The notes under the pieces: model-generated
Seen by the model: the letters and a program-made list of their open reading frames with translations, nothing else
Databases searched by the model: none
Told to the model about the DNA's origin: nothing
Made by a program: the position numbers and the translations under genes
In this document: positions 53,789 to 64,000 of the stretch, piece by piece
How the letters are laid out: each line of letters starts with the position of its first letter
Numbering within the stretch: position 1 is the stretch's first letter
Assembly: GCA_001632425.1 (NCBI GenBank)
Contig: KV425623.1
Span: 73,555-137,554, forward strand
Reading direction: 5' to 3'
Length of the DNA: 64,000 bases
Source of the DNA: Neolentinus lepideus HHB14362 ss-1
Lineage: Eukaryota > Basidiomycota > Agaricomycetes > Gloeophyllales > Gloeophyllaceae

Positions 53789-55402
53789 GACAGCGCTGGT
53801 GAACAAGCAGAAATGGTGAGTATAGGTGTGCTAGTTGAGCCTTGTAGGAGAAGGTTTAATCGAACGAGTGTATGATCTGGGAAGCAGCGCCCTCCGCGAC
53901 AGTTTATCTTCTCATGATGGCCGCAGTCCATTAAAATTTTGCCACAAGGATGAATGCAGCAGAACGGAACATCTTTCTGGAAGATGTAGCTGTGTCTAAT
54001 TTGGTCGACGAAGAAACAGGAAAGAGACGACATCAATGTGTCTGACGCAGGATCAATGCACTGTTCCCGTGACCAAACATGAGTGCCTTGCATACTGTTG
54101 GGCGGATGCAATGTGGTATGTCGGATAGCAAGATTAGACTATCATGGAAGAAGACGCAAGGCCTAAGGCTGTTCAACGGATTAAGACGATACAGCTCTTG
54201 AGCCCGTTGCTTGGCGATGGGGGCAGGAGGGCAGGGGCAGTCGTCGATAGGCGCATACTCGACCCTCCAAAGTTCCCCATTCTCCAGACACATAAGTATG
54301 GCTGCCATTCATTGAGCGCGAGACGCACATTGACTTTGCCTCAGAGTCCGGTGCTAGCGTCTTTGAAACTCGTTGTCTTTCTAGACTCTGTATGGATCTG
54401 CCGTCGAGTTTCTCATTTGCAATATGAATTGTCAGTTTGCCGCTATCCTGCCACTTCATAGGAGGAATCATGTCTTCAAAACCTTGTCTGGTCTGGAAAC
54501 TCAGTGTCCGAGTTCATAGTATGTGGCCGCTCGGTCCTCAGGGAAGACACCGGGAGATGCCGATCTCATTGGCAGCCGCTGCTTGAATGACAGATGCTTC
54601 ATCATGATCTGCTTGTGCCGTACCAAGAAGTACGGAAAGAGGAATGCGGACTCTGCCTATAGTATCCTGCAACGGCGTGGACGTGATATGCCCTCTCGCT
54701 AGATTATACCCTAACGAGGTGCGTTCACACATGATGCATGAGGACGAGAGCATCAAGTATGCTCACGAGATGTGTTGACCGATAATATCGTTGAGCTAGG
54801 GGGTGAGTGACTTCTCGTCTGTGAGTCGTGAAGGAGCCGATTTAGACGGTGATACATCGGACAAGATTATGGTTAGTGAGGGAGTGCTTCGTCATCAGAA
54901 GAGGTGCCCTGTTACTCTGTTTTTGGCGTCTTCCAGAATCCAGAATCCAGATCGATTCGACACCCATCGGACAACTGTTAGAAGCCCGAACAGAATCATG
55001 CAACTACGGCAGCGTGTTAACTCGGTAGCGCTCTGACAGATGCATGGATGAAGTACTGTCCTTTCGTGTTCGCGATACAGCTTGACCGAACGCTAAGGGC
55101 CTGTTCAGATCCCCGATGGTCGATATCTCGGTCCCGGAACGTATGCTCCCTCAACACAGCCACCGCTGGCCACCACAAATATATCATACAGAAAACACTA
55201 ATTTTACCTTTTTTTATGCGTGCATCGTGTTGCAGTGCGTAATAAATGTGATTGAACTCCTTTTGTTTGCGAATACCAAGCTGAACATGAACACACAACA
55301 CACCAAACACGTCTGTGGTGCCACCGGGCAGCCATGAGAGTCTTTGCCACTCGATGTATGCAAGCTCACGCTCTATCATGAGACTAAATGAGACCGGTTG
55401 AT
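53789..55402. other. intergenic with coding-like remains at 54.03-54.76 kb (minus)
   Basis: Minus-strand frames read VRIPLSVLLGTAQADHDEAS with VIQAAAANEIGISRCLP (54.66-54.54 kb), MIPPMKWQDSGKLTIHIANE with KLDGRSIQSLERQRVSKTLA (54.47-54.34 kb), and CLENGELWRVEYAPIDDCPC (about 54.29-54.23 kb). They look like parts of one protein interrupted by frame changes, possibly a pseudogene or a gene with unusual splicing. Family not recognised. Confidence 0.35.
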
Positions 55403-55962
55403 CTATGGTGCGGGTTGGCTAGTCACCGCCACTTTTGTACAAAGAATGTAGGAGCCCCATATTTTTTCCGTTTTCTTATTCCTCTAGTAGAAATGCTCCA
55501 TTTGGGGCATAGAACAATTCTACCAGACAGAATTTCAATAGGGCCAAAATTGGGCGAGATACATTTTCGGACCAGATCGTATTTTGCCGCATGGAATGTA
55601 TTTCTATATATAGAAATAATAACACCTTAATTATTTCAGACTGTGCCAAACTGGTGCAGCAGCGTCTCCGGAACCCGTCTGTGGGATGTGTATTGATGAG
55701 AACTGAATTGTCTTACCCTCAACTGAGAATCTTTTGCACCCAGACCATCATGAAGCGGTTTCGAGGTGCGGTGCTATGCAACACTGTATATATTATATAA
55801 AATCTACAGCCAATCGATGTGCCGTTCTATTGGATGTGCCCAGATAGGCCTAGTTTACTATGAAATCTAGGGGAAAATAAGGCAAAAATTGAATTTTTTG
55901 CGAGTCCGACCCGATTTTGCCGCTGTACAAAAGTGGCGGTGACTAGCCAACCCGCACCATAG
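55403..55962. mobile_element. MITE with 39-bp perfect terminal inverted repeats
   Basis: The left end (55403-55441: CTATGGTGCGGGTTGGCTAG and on to TTTTGTACA) is repeated as an exact reverse complement at 55924-55962. TA lies at both edges, so a TA target duplication with the element starting at TGGTGCGG is possible, as for Tc1/mariner-type MITEs. The 560-bp body is AT-rich without a transposase frame. Its right end abuts the start of the duplicated WRS segment. Confidence 0.85.
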
Positions 55963-58232
55963 CAACAAGCTGAAGACATTGCCAGCGGGACTCTGACTCA
56001 TATTTTTAACCGGAGATCTCTCAGCAAGCATCAGGTCCGCGGGCCTCGCTTTTGGCGCTGCCGAATAGTGTAGCGCCTCTGGCTATTAACACCGGTGAAG
56101 GTCGGAGGGGTCCCACGAGGATCCTGCGAGCCTCAAAACCGTCCATTCACATGCTTGCCAATGGCCACGCTCTGTTCTTAACGTAGTATTGGAGGCTCGA
56201 TATCTGGGTTGCCACACTTCCACGGCCACATGTTCTGGCGTATCATTGTTATCACCATAAGTGCCGCTGAACCATAGCACTGCCATTTAGCGTTTCACGG
56301 CAACAAGGTCGCAATTAACCATCCGATCGGTACAGAGCAAGAGAACGGGAAGTATCCATGATGATGTGGACATTGTTTAGGTCATGAGGATCAGAACGGG
56401 AGACGACACAGTGACCACAGCTATGATTCACCCTGATGCACGGTGACGGCCCATTGCGACAAGTGGTGGTGAGCAGTTTCCGCATTCGAGACTGAAGCAT
56501 TCACTAAATGATGTGGCGCACAGATACATCCGTTGCTGAGATGCCGGCGGCTACGGCCACAATAGAGATCATGTTGAGTCATAGGCTTGCACCCAGTTCC
56601 AGAACAGCGCCGGCCAATAGCGGGCCCTGAGTATGAAGGAAGGAGGTACCTCCCTGAACTAGGGCTGGAGTCCCTATCCCCGCCTCCCAAAGCCCTTTCG
56701 TGCGGTAGAAGGGGTGTGAACTCGATTGCATGAGCCCACAAAGGATCTGTCCACCCACAACATGGTCGAGCCCCTACCTAGCGAGCGGCGGCCGCAGTCG
56801 TATCCAGTCGCAAGTCCACACATAACGCAAGTGTGCCAGACCATTCCGAGAGTTCCTGTTACCGACGAAGACACGATACCCGTGGCCTTAGTCAGTTCCC
56901 AGCCTTTTGGGCCTCTGCCGCAGCTGTGGTCTTTCCGGAGGCTGGGACGATCTTCCTCGTGAAGTCCATGGAGCACGAGATCTCGTCTTCCGTGACCTTT
57001 GCTCCCGCTGCATCGGAACAACAGATTAATGAAAAGCTGATCAAGACGAGTTTCTTTCAAGACGGACCTCCTGGAATCCTTTGAGAAATGTTGTAGAAGC
57101 GCGCTGCACTTGTCCTTGAGCTCTATGAACATTCGACCAGTGAGATATTACTGAGTGCCAATTAATTAGCATATGTGTGTAGTGAAAAGACGGCTGGTGA
57201 CGCACTCTTACAATCCGCGCTAGCTCCTCATCGTCGTCCAAGAGGAAGCTTAGATACTAATAACTAATATCGACATCTGTATCATCCCTCTTCGCGCGAT
57301 GAATTTCCTGTCTTTCCCCAGAGAAATCGTGGCGATTAATCTCATTCTTAGTACTGTTCATCGCGTCATTCATGAAGACCCCGAAGTTGGAAGTGGGTCC
57401 GATGCGCTCATCTTAGTCTGGGCTTTGGAGGACGGGAAAAATTTGGAGTGCAGAACGGTGGGCTTGGGGTACTTGAGCTTGACGTCGGCGTCGCGTGTGA
57501 GGCAAAAGTACGGGTCCTGGTATATAGCACAGGGAACAAGGCGCGGGATGCTGGGTGTCGTGCCAAAGATCTGCGGGAAGGAGTCGGAGAACGAGGAGGC
57601 GGCTTGTATGGAGGCGAAGCTGAATTTTCCGATGTTGTCGCTAGAGAATCCAGTTGACGATGGAGTGGCGAATGAGAAGACATGGCACATACGACTCGGT
57701 GAAGCGAAACATTGCTCGGGTTTGGATGAACGTGATCTGGCGGGAAATCTTTGAGACGTTCTTATAGAATGCTCCGCCGACGTAATCTGAATATGAACGT
57801 CTTCTCTAGGTTGGAGCCGACAGCAATTATATCTCGTTGTTCTGCCTGGTGAACTGATAGGTCCGTTCTGCATTTAGCTCATGCTTAATAGGAAATTTTC
57901 GTCGTCTGTAAAGAAGAGCATAAGAGCCGCAATGATGACAGGATATACTGGCTAACCTGTCACCTGCACGAGAGGGACATCAAAAACGTTCCAAACATCT
58001 TTTAGTCGTCTATGACCAACGCAAGAAACATACAAACGAAACCATATGCCCCAAGTGCGCACTGTCAGTGGTCACTACTGGGCTCTCACCCAGTATACAG
58101 GAAGAAAGGCTTCCCCCGTCCATAGCGATCTAGAGTCTTGTCGAATTCCCTGCCCCATACAGTCCTTTAATATAGTCCAGCTCTTCTCGAATAATAAGAT
58201 CACCCACCGATTGCCTGAAATACATACCCTGC
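55961..58232. repeat. segmental duplication, copy 2 (decayed)
   Basis: Diverged copy of 12925-15345 in the same orientation, bounded on the left by the MITE and on the right by a sequence leading to the poly-T of a LINE. It contains the WRS pseudogene plus about 0.9 kb of its 3' flank. Confidence 0.85.
56923..58232 (-). pseudogene. truncated tryptophanyl-tRNA synthetase copy
   Basis: Seen: WRS exons are recognisable ([40 protein letters not shown] with [24 protein letters not shown], and a C-terminal RLD/ELKDKCSALLQHF). The copy has substitutions at conserved sites ([15 protein letters not shown] to [15 protein letters not shown]), an insertion after KMSASDP that shifts the frame (P-L-P-T-S-G), loss of bases in the [11 protein letters not shown] exon, and no exons 5' of the SHR exon. 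So it lacks its start and the HIGH-motif exon region is broken. Non-functional duplicate of the gene at 13.97-15.77 kb. Confidence 0.85.
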
Positions 58233-58273
58233 CTTAGGCTCGTGACCACCCTCTCGATTGAGATTGGGGCAGA

Positions 58274-60234
58274 ATCTTTTTTTTTTTTTGGTGGAGCGTT
58301 GACCTACCCAATAGGGCGGTCGGTCCGTCGCAGGCGACGTGATCGCCCACTAGGACCCGCTAGGCTTTGGTCTCTAGACCAGGTGTGTTTCACCGTGGAG
58401 AAATGCAATTACGCACAATTCGAAATATACCGAGTGTGGGGCTCAAACCGGGACCGAATATACCATGCAGCGCTGTATCCTCTACTACTCACCTCGTACC
58501 TCACCCAACCCCCTGCGCTGCTTGGTCCCGGGCTATACCCACTAAAACTCCGCCCCTCCTCACCCAGTTCGGGGGGAGGTTGTCCTCGCCGAGGAGGATG
58601 CTCGTCCACGTAGCAGTAACCCGCACATGTGGAGTGGCTCGTTTTTTAAATTTCCTAGTATCAGTCATTAGGCAGTCAAGGTGGACTCGTTGGTTCATAG
58701 TCGCTAGCCAGCGGTTCCGTACTGCTCTGGGGTCGAGGGGGACTCCCTCATTCTGTATTATGCATTCACAGCGTAACTTCCAAATCAGGTGTAGAGACTC
58801 GGTCATCAATATACGGTACAAATGCGCATCCCCATATTTAATATGGCCCTTCACAGTTTTAAACTGTCCATTACAGCATGCAAGGAGGAGTCCGAGAGAC
58901 GGCTCGTACCAGTCAGCATTTCGCTTGAGCCACAGCGACCGTGCTAGATCCCAGATCTCACGCTGTCCTGGGGAGTCGCAGGTGGTTAGGATGTGCCCGA
59001 GTGTCTCGAGGGTTCCGCAGGTGGGGCACAGAGCTCGTGCCTGCTTCTCCGCAGGGATGTAAGGCCCTACCACTTAACTTCCTTATAGGGAACACACGTT
59101 GTATGCACGTGGAATTGCGGAGATGTGCGAATTACGAGCAAATTTCGCTAAGTCAAGCTATTGGTGATACTCAATGATACTCGTAGTATGGTGGACTATG
59201 GAATACTGTGTAATTACTACTACATGCATATATCCTTTTAGAACTTGCACAAGTCATTATATCATCTTAAGCAAGAATGTAAGTAATAGCTCGAAGCTAA
59301 TGTGGTGCCCATTTTGAAGGCTTCCTCTGGCTAGCTAGTCGAGGGTAGCCCGGACTGTCCGGCTGTCCCGCTGCTTCCTCTGTGAGTACTCGCGGTGGCA
59401 CCATATTTGCAGCCAATTGCAACATCCGGAGAACACTACAACCGACCAGTGTGCCAGTGTTGCTGCCTTCAAGCTTGAACTCACCATTTCACCCGATTGC
59501 GTCCTCTCCGTCCTGGATACGGTACATTAGGCAGGCCAATTATATTCTTCTTATATGATATAATGGTACCAGCTCTCAGAGGATGTATAGTAGTAATAAT
59601 GCTCTATTCCATACTACGAATGTCACCAATAGCTTGACTTAGCGAAATTTGCTCGTAATTCGCACATCTCCGCAATTCCACGTGCATACAACATGTGTTC
59701 CCTATAAGGAAGTTAAGTGGTAGGGCCTTACATCCTCTCCGCAGAGATTGAGGGGCGTAACCACTTCTCCCCAACCATGTACGCATCATGAGTCGCCATC
59801 CACAGGAAGCAACGAGCTTCCCAGGAGACGTCCTTGGACCTCTGAGCTCGCCATATCTGGCTCTCGGAAGGCCTATATCCAAAAGCCTCCTCCGCTGCAT
59901 CTTGGGTGAGTGCAATATTCGCTGCCGTTCGGGTGCGTGAGGAGTATTTGTCTAACTTGTATTGGCATATGGCATGGTAGGCCAGCGCTTGTGTGATGGC
60001 AGTTACCTTCACACCACTCACTCGTAGCCAGGAAGCCGGTTGAGTGTTAAGGTCGGAGGGGTCCACGAGAGCAGCTCCCATGCTAGCGGCCTGATCAGCC
60101 CGCTCATTCCGTTCATGGCCAGCATGTCCTTTGACCCAGGTGAGGTACATGGAGTGTTCTTGTGCACATAGACGGGCGACGGTTTTTAGGCTATAAACGA
60201 CCTTTGCGAAGACGTGTAGTTGTCTGTAGCACGA
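58274..60234 (-). mobile_element. 3' part of a non-LTR retrotransposon (RNase H and C-terminal region), 5' lost
   Basis: Seen: minus-strand frames MYLTWVKGHAGHERNERADQ (RNase H, about 60140) through ARCFLWMATHDAYMVGEKWL, then, beyond a 681-bp insertion, IPAEKQARALCPTCGTLETL with GHILTTCDSP (zinc-knuckle-like C-x2-C...H...C typical of LINE C-termini) and a tail ending at 58501. A poly-A run (poly-T on the plus strand, 58274-58287) closes a 210-nt 3' region, as expected for a LINE 3' end. The 5' side is cut by the copia LTR near 60235. No reverse transcriptase domain remains. Confidence 0.75.
59055..59735. mobile_element. Mutator-like MITE with about 115-bp TIRs and 9-bp target duplication
   Basis: The left end GGATGTAAGGCCCTACCACT and the next about 95 bp are repeated in inverted form at about 59622-59735 with one mismatch visible. 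The element is flanked on both sides by TCTCCGCAG (59046-59054 and 59736-59744), a 9-bp direct repeat. Removing the element and one TSD rejoins the LINE frame (PSISAE to EKQARALC). Long TIRs with a 9-bp TSD are the hallmark of Mutator-like elements. It carries no transposase, so it is non-autonomous. Confidence 0.88.
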
Positions 60235-60546
60235 CAACAGTAGCTACAGGTTACAAGTAAGCAAACAATGAACAAATGAACAGATAAAGTGCACATCTCA
60301 CCTCAGCTCAGCACGTCTTTCGGGACAATGCAAAGATGAGGGCGGCGTACGAGATGCACGCGGTACAAGTACTCTAACAAACATAGATTGAATCTTGGCT
60401 TATCAAAAGGGTCTTGTCAGAAACTGTCAGATAATGAGGGTGTATGACGACAGAACATGGAAACTGTCAAAGAGATAGGATGTGTCCATAAAAGATATTT
60501 GTTATAGGAAAAGAAGGGGGCTCGGTGCATGTTTGTTCATCCAACA
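60235..60546 (-). repeat. 3' LTR of the copia element
   Basis: On the minus strand the polypurine tract TTTGAGGGGGAG (60547-60558) is directly followed by TGTTGGATGAACAAAC, the start of an LTR. It continues to about 60235, where the LINE RNase H frame resumes. The inner boundary is clear; the outer one is approximate because the partner LTR is outside the window. Confidence 0.75.
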
Positions 60547-60553
60547 CTCCCCC

Positions 60554-63500
60554 TCAAACTGCGCGGAGACCCAGCTCAGCAGCAAAATGTTTGACTTTCA
60601 GAGACGGTAAAGCCTTCGTAAGAGTGTCGGCCACCATGTCGGCAGTGGGGCAGTAAGTGAGGTGAAGTTTGCCCTGCTCGACAACCCAGCGAATGAAATG
60701 GAACCAAACATCGATATGCTTCGAACAGCCGTGATATTGGTGATTTTCAGTGAGCGCGATCGCGGACTGATTGTTGGAAAAGAGGGTGATGGGTCCTTCG
60801 AACGGTGTGAGTAACTCACCAATAAGGTTCTGCAACCAAAGAGCTTCCTTCGCAGCGTGTGCGGCAGCCACGTATTCACTCTTGGTCATCGATAATGAGA
60901 TGATTTCTTGTTTCTTCGAACTCCAGGATACAGCACCACCATCAATAAGGAAGGCGTACCCGGATACAGCTTTGCGATCTTCTGCCATACTCCCATCCGC
61001 ATCCGCATAGCCCGATAATTCTTTCCTAGCCCCTCCATACGTCAACCACAGATCCTTCGTACCTTTCAGATACCTGAAAATTCGCTTGACCGCATCCCAA
61101 TGGGCAAGACCAGGCTTGGCGGAGAAACGCGCAAGAGTTGACACTGCAAAGGAGATGTCAGGCCGCGTACCGAGAGCAGCATACATCAGTGAACCAATCG
61201 CCTCATGATAAGGTATGTTGCGCATAGCTGCAAACTCCTCATCGGTTGAAGGCGACTGAGCAGATGAGAAATGCAGATGGGGTTCCATTGGCGTGGAAAC
61301 TGGCTTCAGCTCATCAAAGTTGAAATGTCGGATGATAGATTCGATATATGAGCGCTGCGAGAGCTGGACTGTTCCCACATCACGATCGCGACGTACTTCA
61401 ATCCCAAGCAGCCAATGCAGCTCACCAAGATCTGTAACCTCAACATGCTCGCGTAGCCCTGCCTTAAAACTGTCCACCAGTCCGATCGTTGTTGCTGCTA
61501 TGGTACAGTCATCCACATGCACAACAACGATGATCAATCCCTTTTCATCCCTTCGGTAGAAAATGGCCTGATCAACTTCAGAGCGAGACAGGCCAAGTTT
61601 GTCGACAAAGATAGAGGTCAACTTCTGGTACCAGCGGCGGCCAGACTGCTTCAAGCCATAGATTGTCTTGTGCAGCCGTAAGACTTTGCTGTCGGAGTTC
61701 GGTAACGGGTAACCAGGAAGCTGTCACATATACAGAACCTCAGAGTCAGTGAGCTCTCCATTCAGATAGGCGCCTTTGATGTCAACCTGGTGAAGCTCCC
61801 AGTTGTTGCCTGCAGCAAGAGCGAGAACAGTTCGAATAGATGCAAGCATAGCCACAGGTGCAAACGTGTCAAAATAATCAACACCGGGGACTTGGCTGAA
61901 ACCCTGCGCAACAAGGCGTGCTTTGTGACGCGCAATGTGACCCTTTGCGTCCTTTTTCGCGCGAAATACCCATTTCGAACCGATGACATTTGCTCCCTCA
62001 GGCGGTGTTTCAAGCGACCAAGTGCCAGCGCTATCCAAGGTATCAAGCTCCTCGAAAATAGCGTCCTCCCAGCGGAGCCAATCCGGGCGCTTTCTCGCCT
62101 CACGAAGATCTCGTGGGTCAAGGGCTTCAACCTCGCTCGTTTCGGCAACCAAGGCATACTCGACTCCCCCTGCCTCATCGCCCTCATCCGGCACATCCTC
62201 AATCATTATGGAACGACTTGGGACTTGCAAACCAACTGGTACAGAAGGATCTGCAGGCTTCGTGGAGGTGCTACCCTCTCCGGAAGTCAAATCACATACG
62301 TATCGCGATGGCTTTCGATCACGTTTCGGACGTTCTACAGGCTCGGGTAGTGGGCGCTTTGTGCGCGCTCTACGCGCAAGTACTGGAGCAGGGGCGGGAT
62401 CAAGGACAGGCTCGGTTTCGAGTTTTTCAAGTGGCTGGTTCGACAGGGATGATACGTCTGGGTTAGGGTCTTCAGGCTTAGCATCGGTAAGTGATTCTTT
62501 CGGCGGTGGAGGCATTTCGCTAATGACTTCGAAATCCTCGCTACTCTCCCCCTCGAAATGATCTTCAGCCACCGCCGTGTCATCAAAGTACACATTCCGC
62601 TCGACAGTTACCGTGCACGTTCGCGGCCAATAGATGCGATACCCCTTCGACTCATCTGACATCCCCACCAAACGTCCATCGCGAGCTTTCGCCGCAAGCT
62701 TCGAGTCTGGGTGCTCGTGGCGTACCCACACAAGGGAACCCCAGGCACGCAGGCCTCGCAAGTCCAGCTTCGTGCCTGTGAGTGCCTCGTATGGAGTCAT
62801 CCCATCGAGTGCCTTTGTGGATGTGCGGTTCTTCAGCCAAACAGCATGATGCACAGCCTCTCCCCACAAAAACTTAGGCAAGCTGCTAGCATGCAACATT
62901 GCCCGCACCTTCTCGAGAAGCGTACGATTCAGGCATTCCGCAACACCGTTCTGAGCAGGTGTATCATGCACAGTTAGTTTTGCACTTGTGCCAGCCTTTC
63001 GCAGGTGAGTGATCATCTCAACACTACGATACTCTCCGCCTCTGTCTGAGTGCAATGATTTGATAGCGGTACCGCGCTGCGTGCGGCACCACACCTCAAA
63101 GTCTTTGTATGAATCAAAGACCCCATCCTTTGTGCGCAACAGATACAGGTGTGTATGTCATGTTGCATCATCGGTATATGTGACGTAGTAGCGACGGCCA
63201 CCTAGTGTTTGAATGGATGATGGGCCCCATACGTCAGTATGTATTTCATCACCAAATCTCGTCGCTCGCTGCCCTTCTCGGACTTTAGGCACAGACTTTC
63301 GAGTTGCCTTCACCTTTACACATGATTCGCAGAAGAACGGCTCGACCGATGACGTATCGAGAGCCAATCCAGTCACAAAACCCTTCTCAACAAGACAGCG
63401 TGCTATTTCCGGTGAGATGTGACCCATGCGACGGTGCAGCTCGATAACACTGACTCGCTCTGTTGCAGCACTTGCAACTTCGGCGTCTGGCTCAACAGAC

Positions 63501-64000
63501 TCGTGCACAACACAATACAGCCCTTTCGAGGACTTCGGGATCTGTCCGACCACCTCCCCGCTTTCGTCACGGACCTCGCACTGGCCCTGGCCGAATGTCA
63601 ACGTGTATCCAGCCTCATCAAGACGTCCAACGGATATCAGCGTATAGCCAATCTCCGGCGAGTAGAGCACCTCCGTCAAATGGAGCTTCGACGGATCAAC
63701 ACCATTAGGTACGTCTACCACAAGATCACCCTTGCCAACCGCACTGAAATCCTGCTGGTTCGCAGCAGTGAAGGCCTTCGGTGGTATCTCCACGAATGAT
63801 TCAAAGTCGTCGCGGTACGGTGAGAGATGACGTGTCGCACCAGAGTCATATAGCTCCTTCCTTGGTGTGCCATTCGTGCATGTCTTGTCACTAATGTGTG
63901 CGGTTGTTTCGGGGGCATCCTCGACAACAGCATCAATAACAGCCTGCGCCTCTGCAGTCTCGAAGCTCTGAAGCTCGACAGCGATAGCATCGACGGTTTC
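60554..64000 (-). pseudogene. Ty1/copia polyprotein, interrupted by two TGA stops, 5' end beyond window
   Basis: Seen in one continuous frame: protease motif ELYDSGATRHLSP (about 63860), a zinc-knuckle GAG-pre-integrase part (ELHRRMGHISPEIA ... FCESCVKVKATRK), integrase (HTDVWGP, LHSDRGGEY, PAQNGVAE), reverse transcriptase (IGSKWVFRAKKDAKGHIARH, QVDIKGAYLNGEL, VVHVDD), and RNase H (GYADADGSMAEDRK, SWSSKKQEI, HIDVWFHFIRWVVE), ending ELGLRAV just before the LTR. TGA stops interrupt it at 63158-63160 and 61724-61726 without a frame change. The pol order integrase then RT defines copia. Key RNase H positions are altered (S-N-N-Q instead of S-D-N-Q; T-K-S-E instead of T-E-x-E). A recent but dead copy. 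Confidence 0.92.

Noticed and set aside
58242..59062. two overlapping plus-strand frames of 123 and 231 codons
   Set aside because: Antisense to the LINE C-terminal region and its poly-A tail.
61983..62561. 192-codon plus-strand Ser/Gly-rich frame
   Set aside because: Mirror of the Pro/Glu/Ser-rich linker of the copia polyprotein on the minus strand.

Overview
This is a basidiomycete (most likely Agaricomycete) nuclear contig. The evidence is the many short introns of about 45-60 nt with GTRNGT donors, and gene families typical of mushroom-forming fungi: F-box-like/LRR proteins, DUF6533 membrane proteins, T5orf172/MUG113-type proteins, decayed kinase and 'QEDK' repeat-family copies, and a Ty1/copia element. 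There is one run of N (6229-6373). Gene models with introns were read by eye. Splice sites I could phase are stated; the rest are approximate.

Layout. 0-5.4 kb: CDC50/Lem3 flippase subunit (cut by the left edge), a decayed F-box/LRR-like stretch, a PI-PLC X-domain protein and a LOG-family protein. 6.0-11.3 kb: two secreted repeat-protein genes on the minus strand (called kepA and kepB here) flanking an F-box-like gene. 12.9-15.8 kb: cytoplasmic tryptophanyl-tRNA synthetase, within a 2.4-kb segment that is duplicated and decayed at 56-58.2 kb. 17-20 kb: pseudogenes. 20.4-32.8 kb: a dense, largely housekeeping block with a macrodomain-SirTM fusion, TATA-binding protein, a GH88 hydrolase, the dynamin-like GTPase Vps1, NTF2 and a conserved unknown. 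33.6-34.0 kb: a third member of the secreted repeat family (kepC). 34.9-50.7 kb: two DUF6533 membrane-protein genes, a kinase pseudogene, a T5orf172 gene with a broken relative beside it, a Dcn1-like neddylation factor and a tiny cysteine-rich secreted protein. 51.7-53.8 kb: an MFS drug-type transporter. 55.4-64 kb: a transposon nest consisting of a MITE, the truncated WRS copy, a LINE 3' end split by a Mutator-like MITE, and a copia element that carries stop codons.

The most interesting signal is a small family of three secreted precursor genes (6.0-6.7, 10.7-11.3 and 33.6-34.0 kb). Each has a signal peptide, a TATA box close upstream and introns that are all phase 1. kepB and kepC carry a W-W-G-K-R motif ending in a Kex2-type dibasic site, three times and once respectively. 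kepA has a diverged W-W-G-R plus tandem 49-residue modules ending in K-R-R. I do not recognise this family. It has the architecture of fungal Kex2-processed repeat proteins, the class that includes yeast alpha-factor precursor, Ustilago Rep1 and dikaritin RiPP precursors. It has largely escaped simple ORF calling because the exons are 9-91 nt long. Other points of note are the single-polypeptide macrodomain-SirTM fusion, the microexon-built cysteine-rich peptide, the 9-bp target duplication around the Mutator-like MITE, and CpG-type decay of the copia polyprotein.
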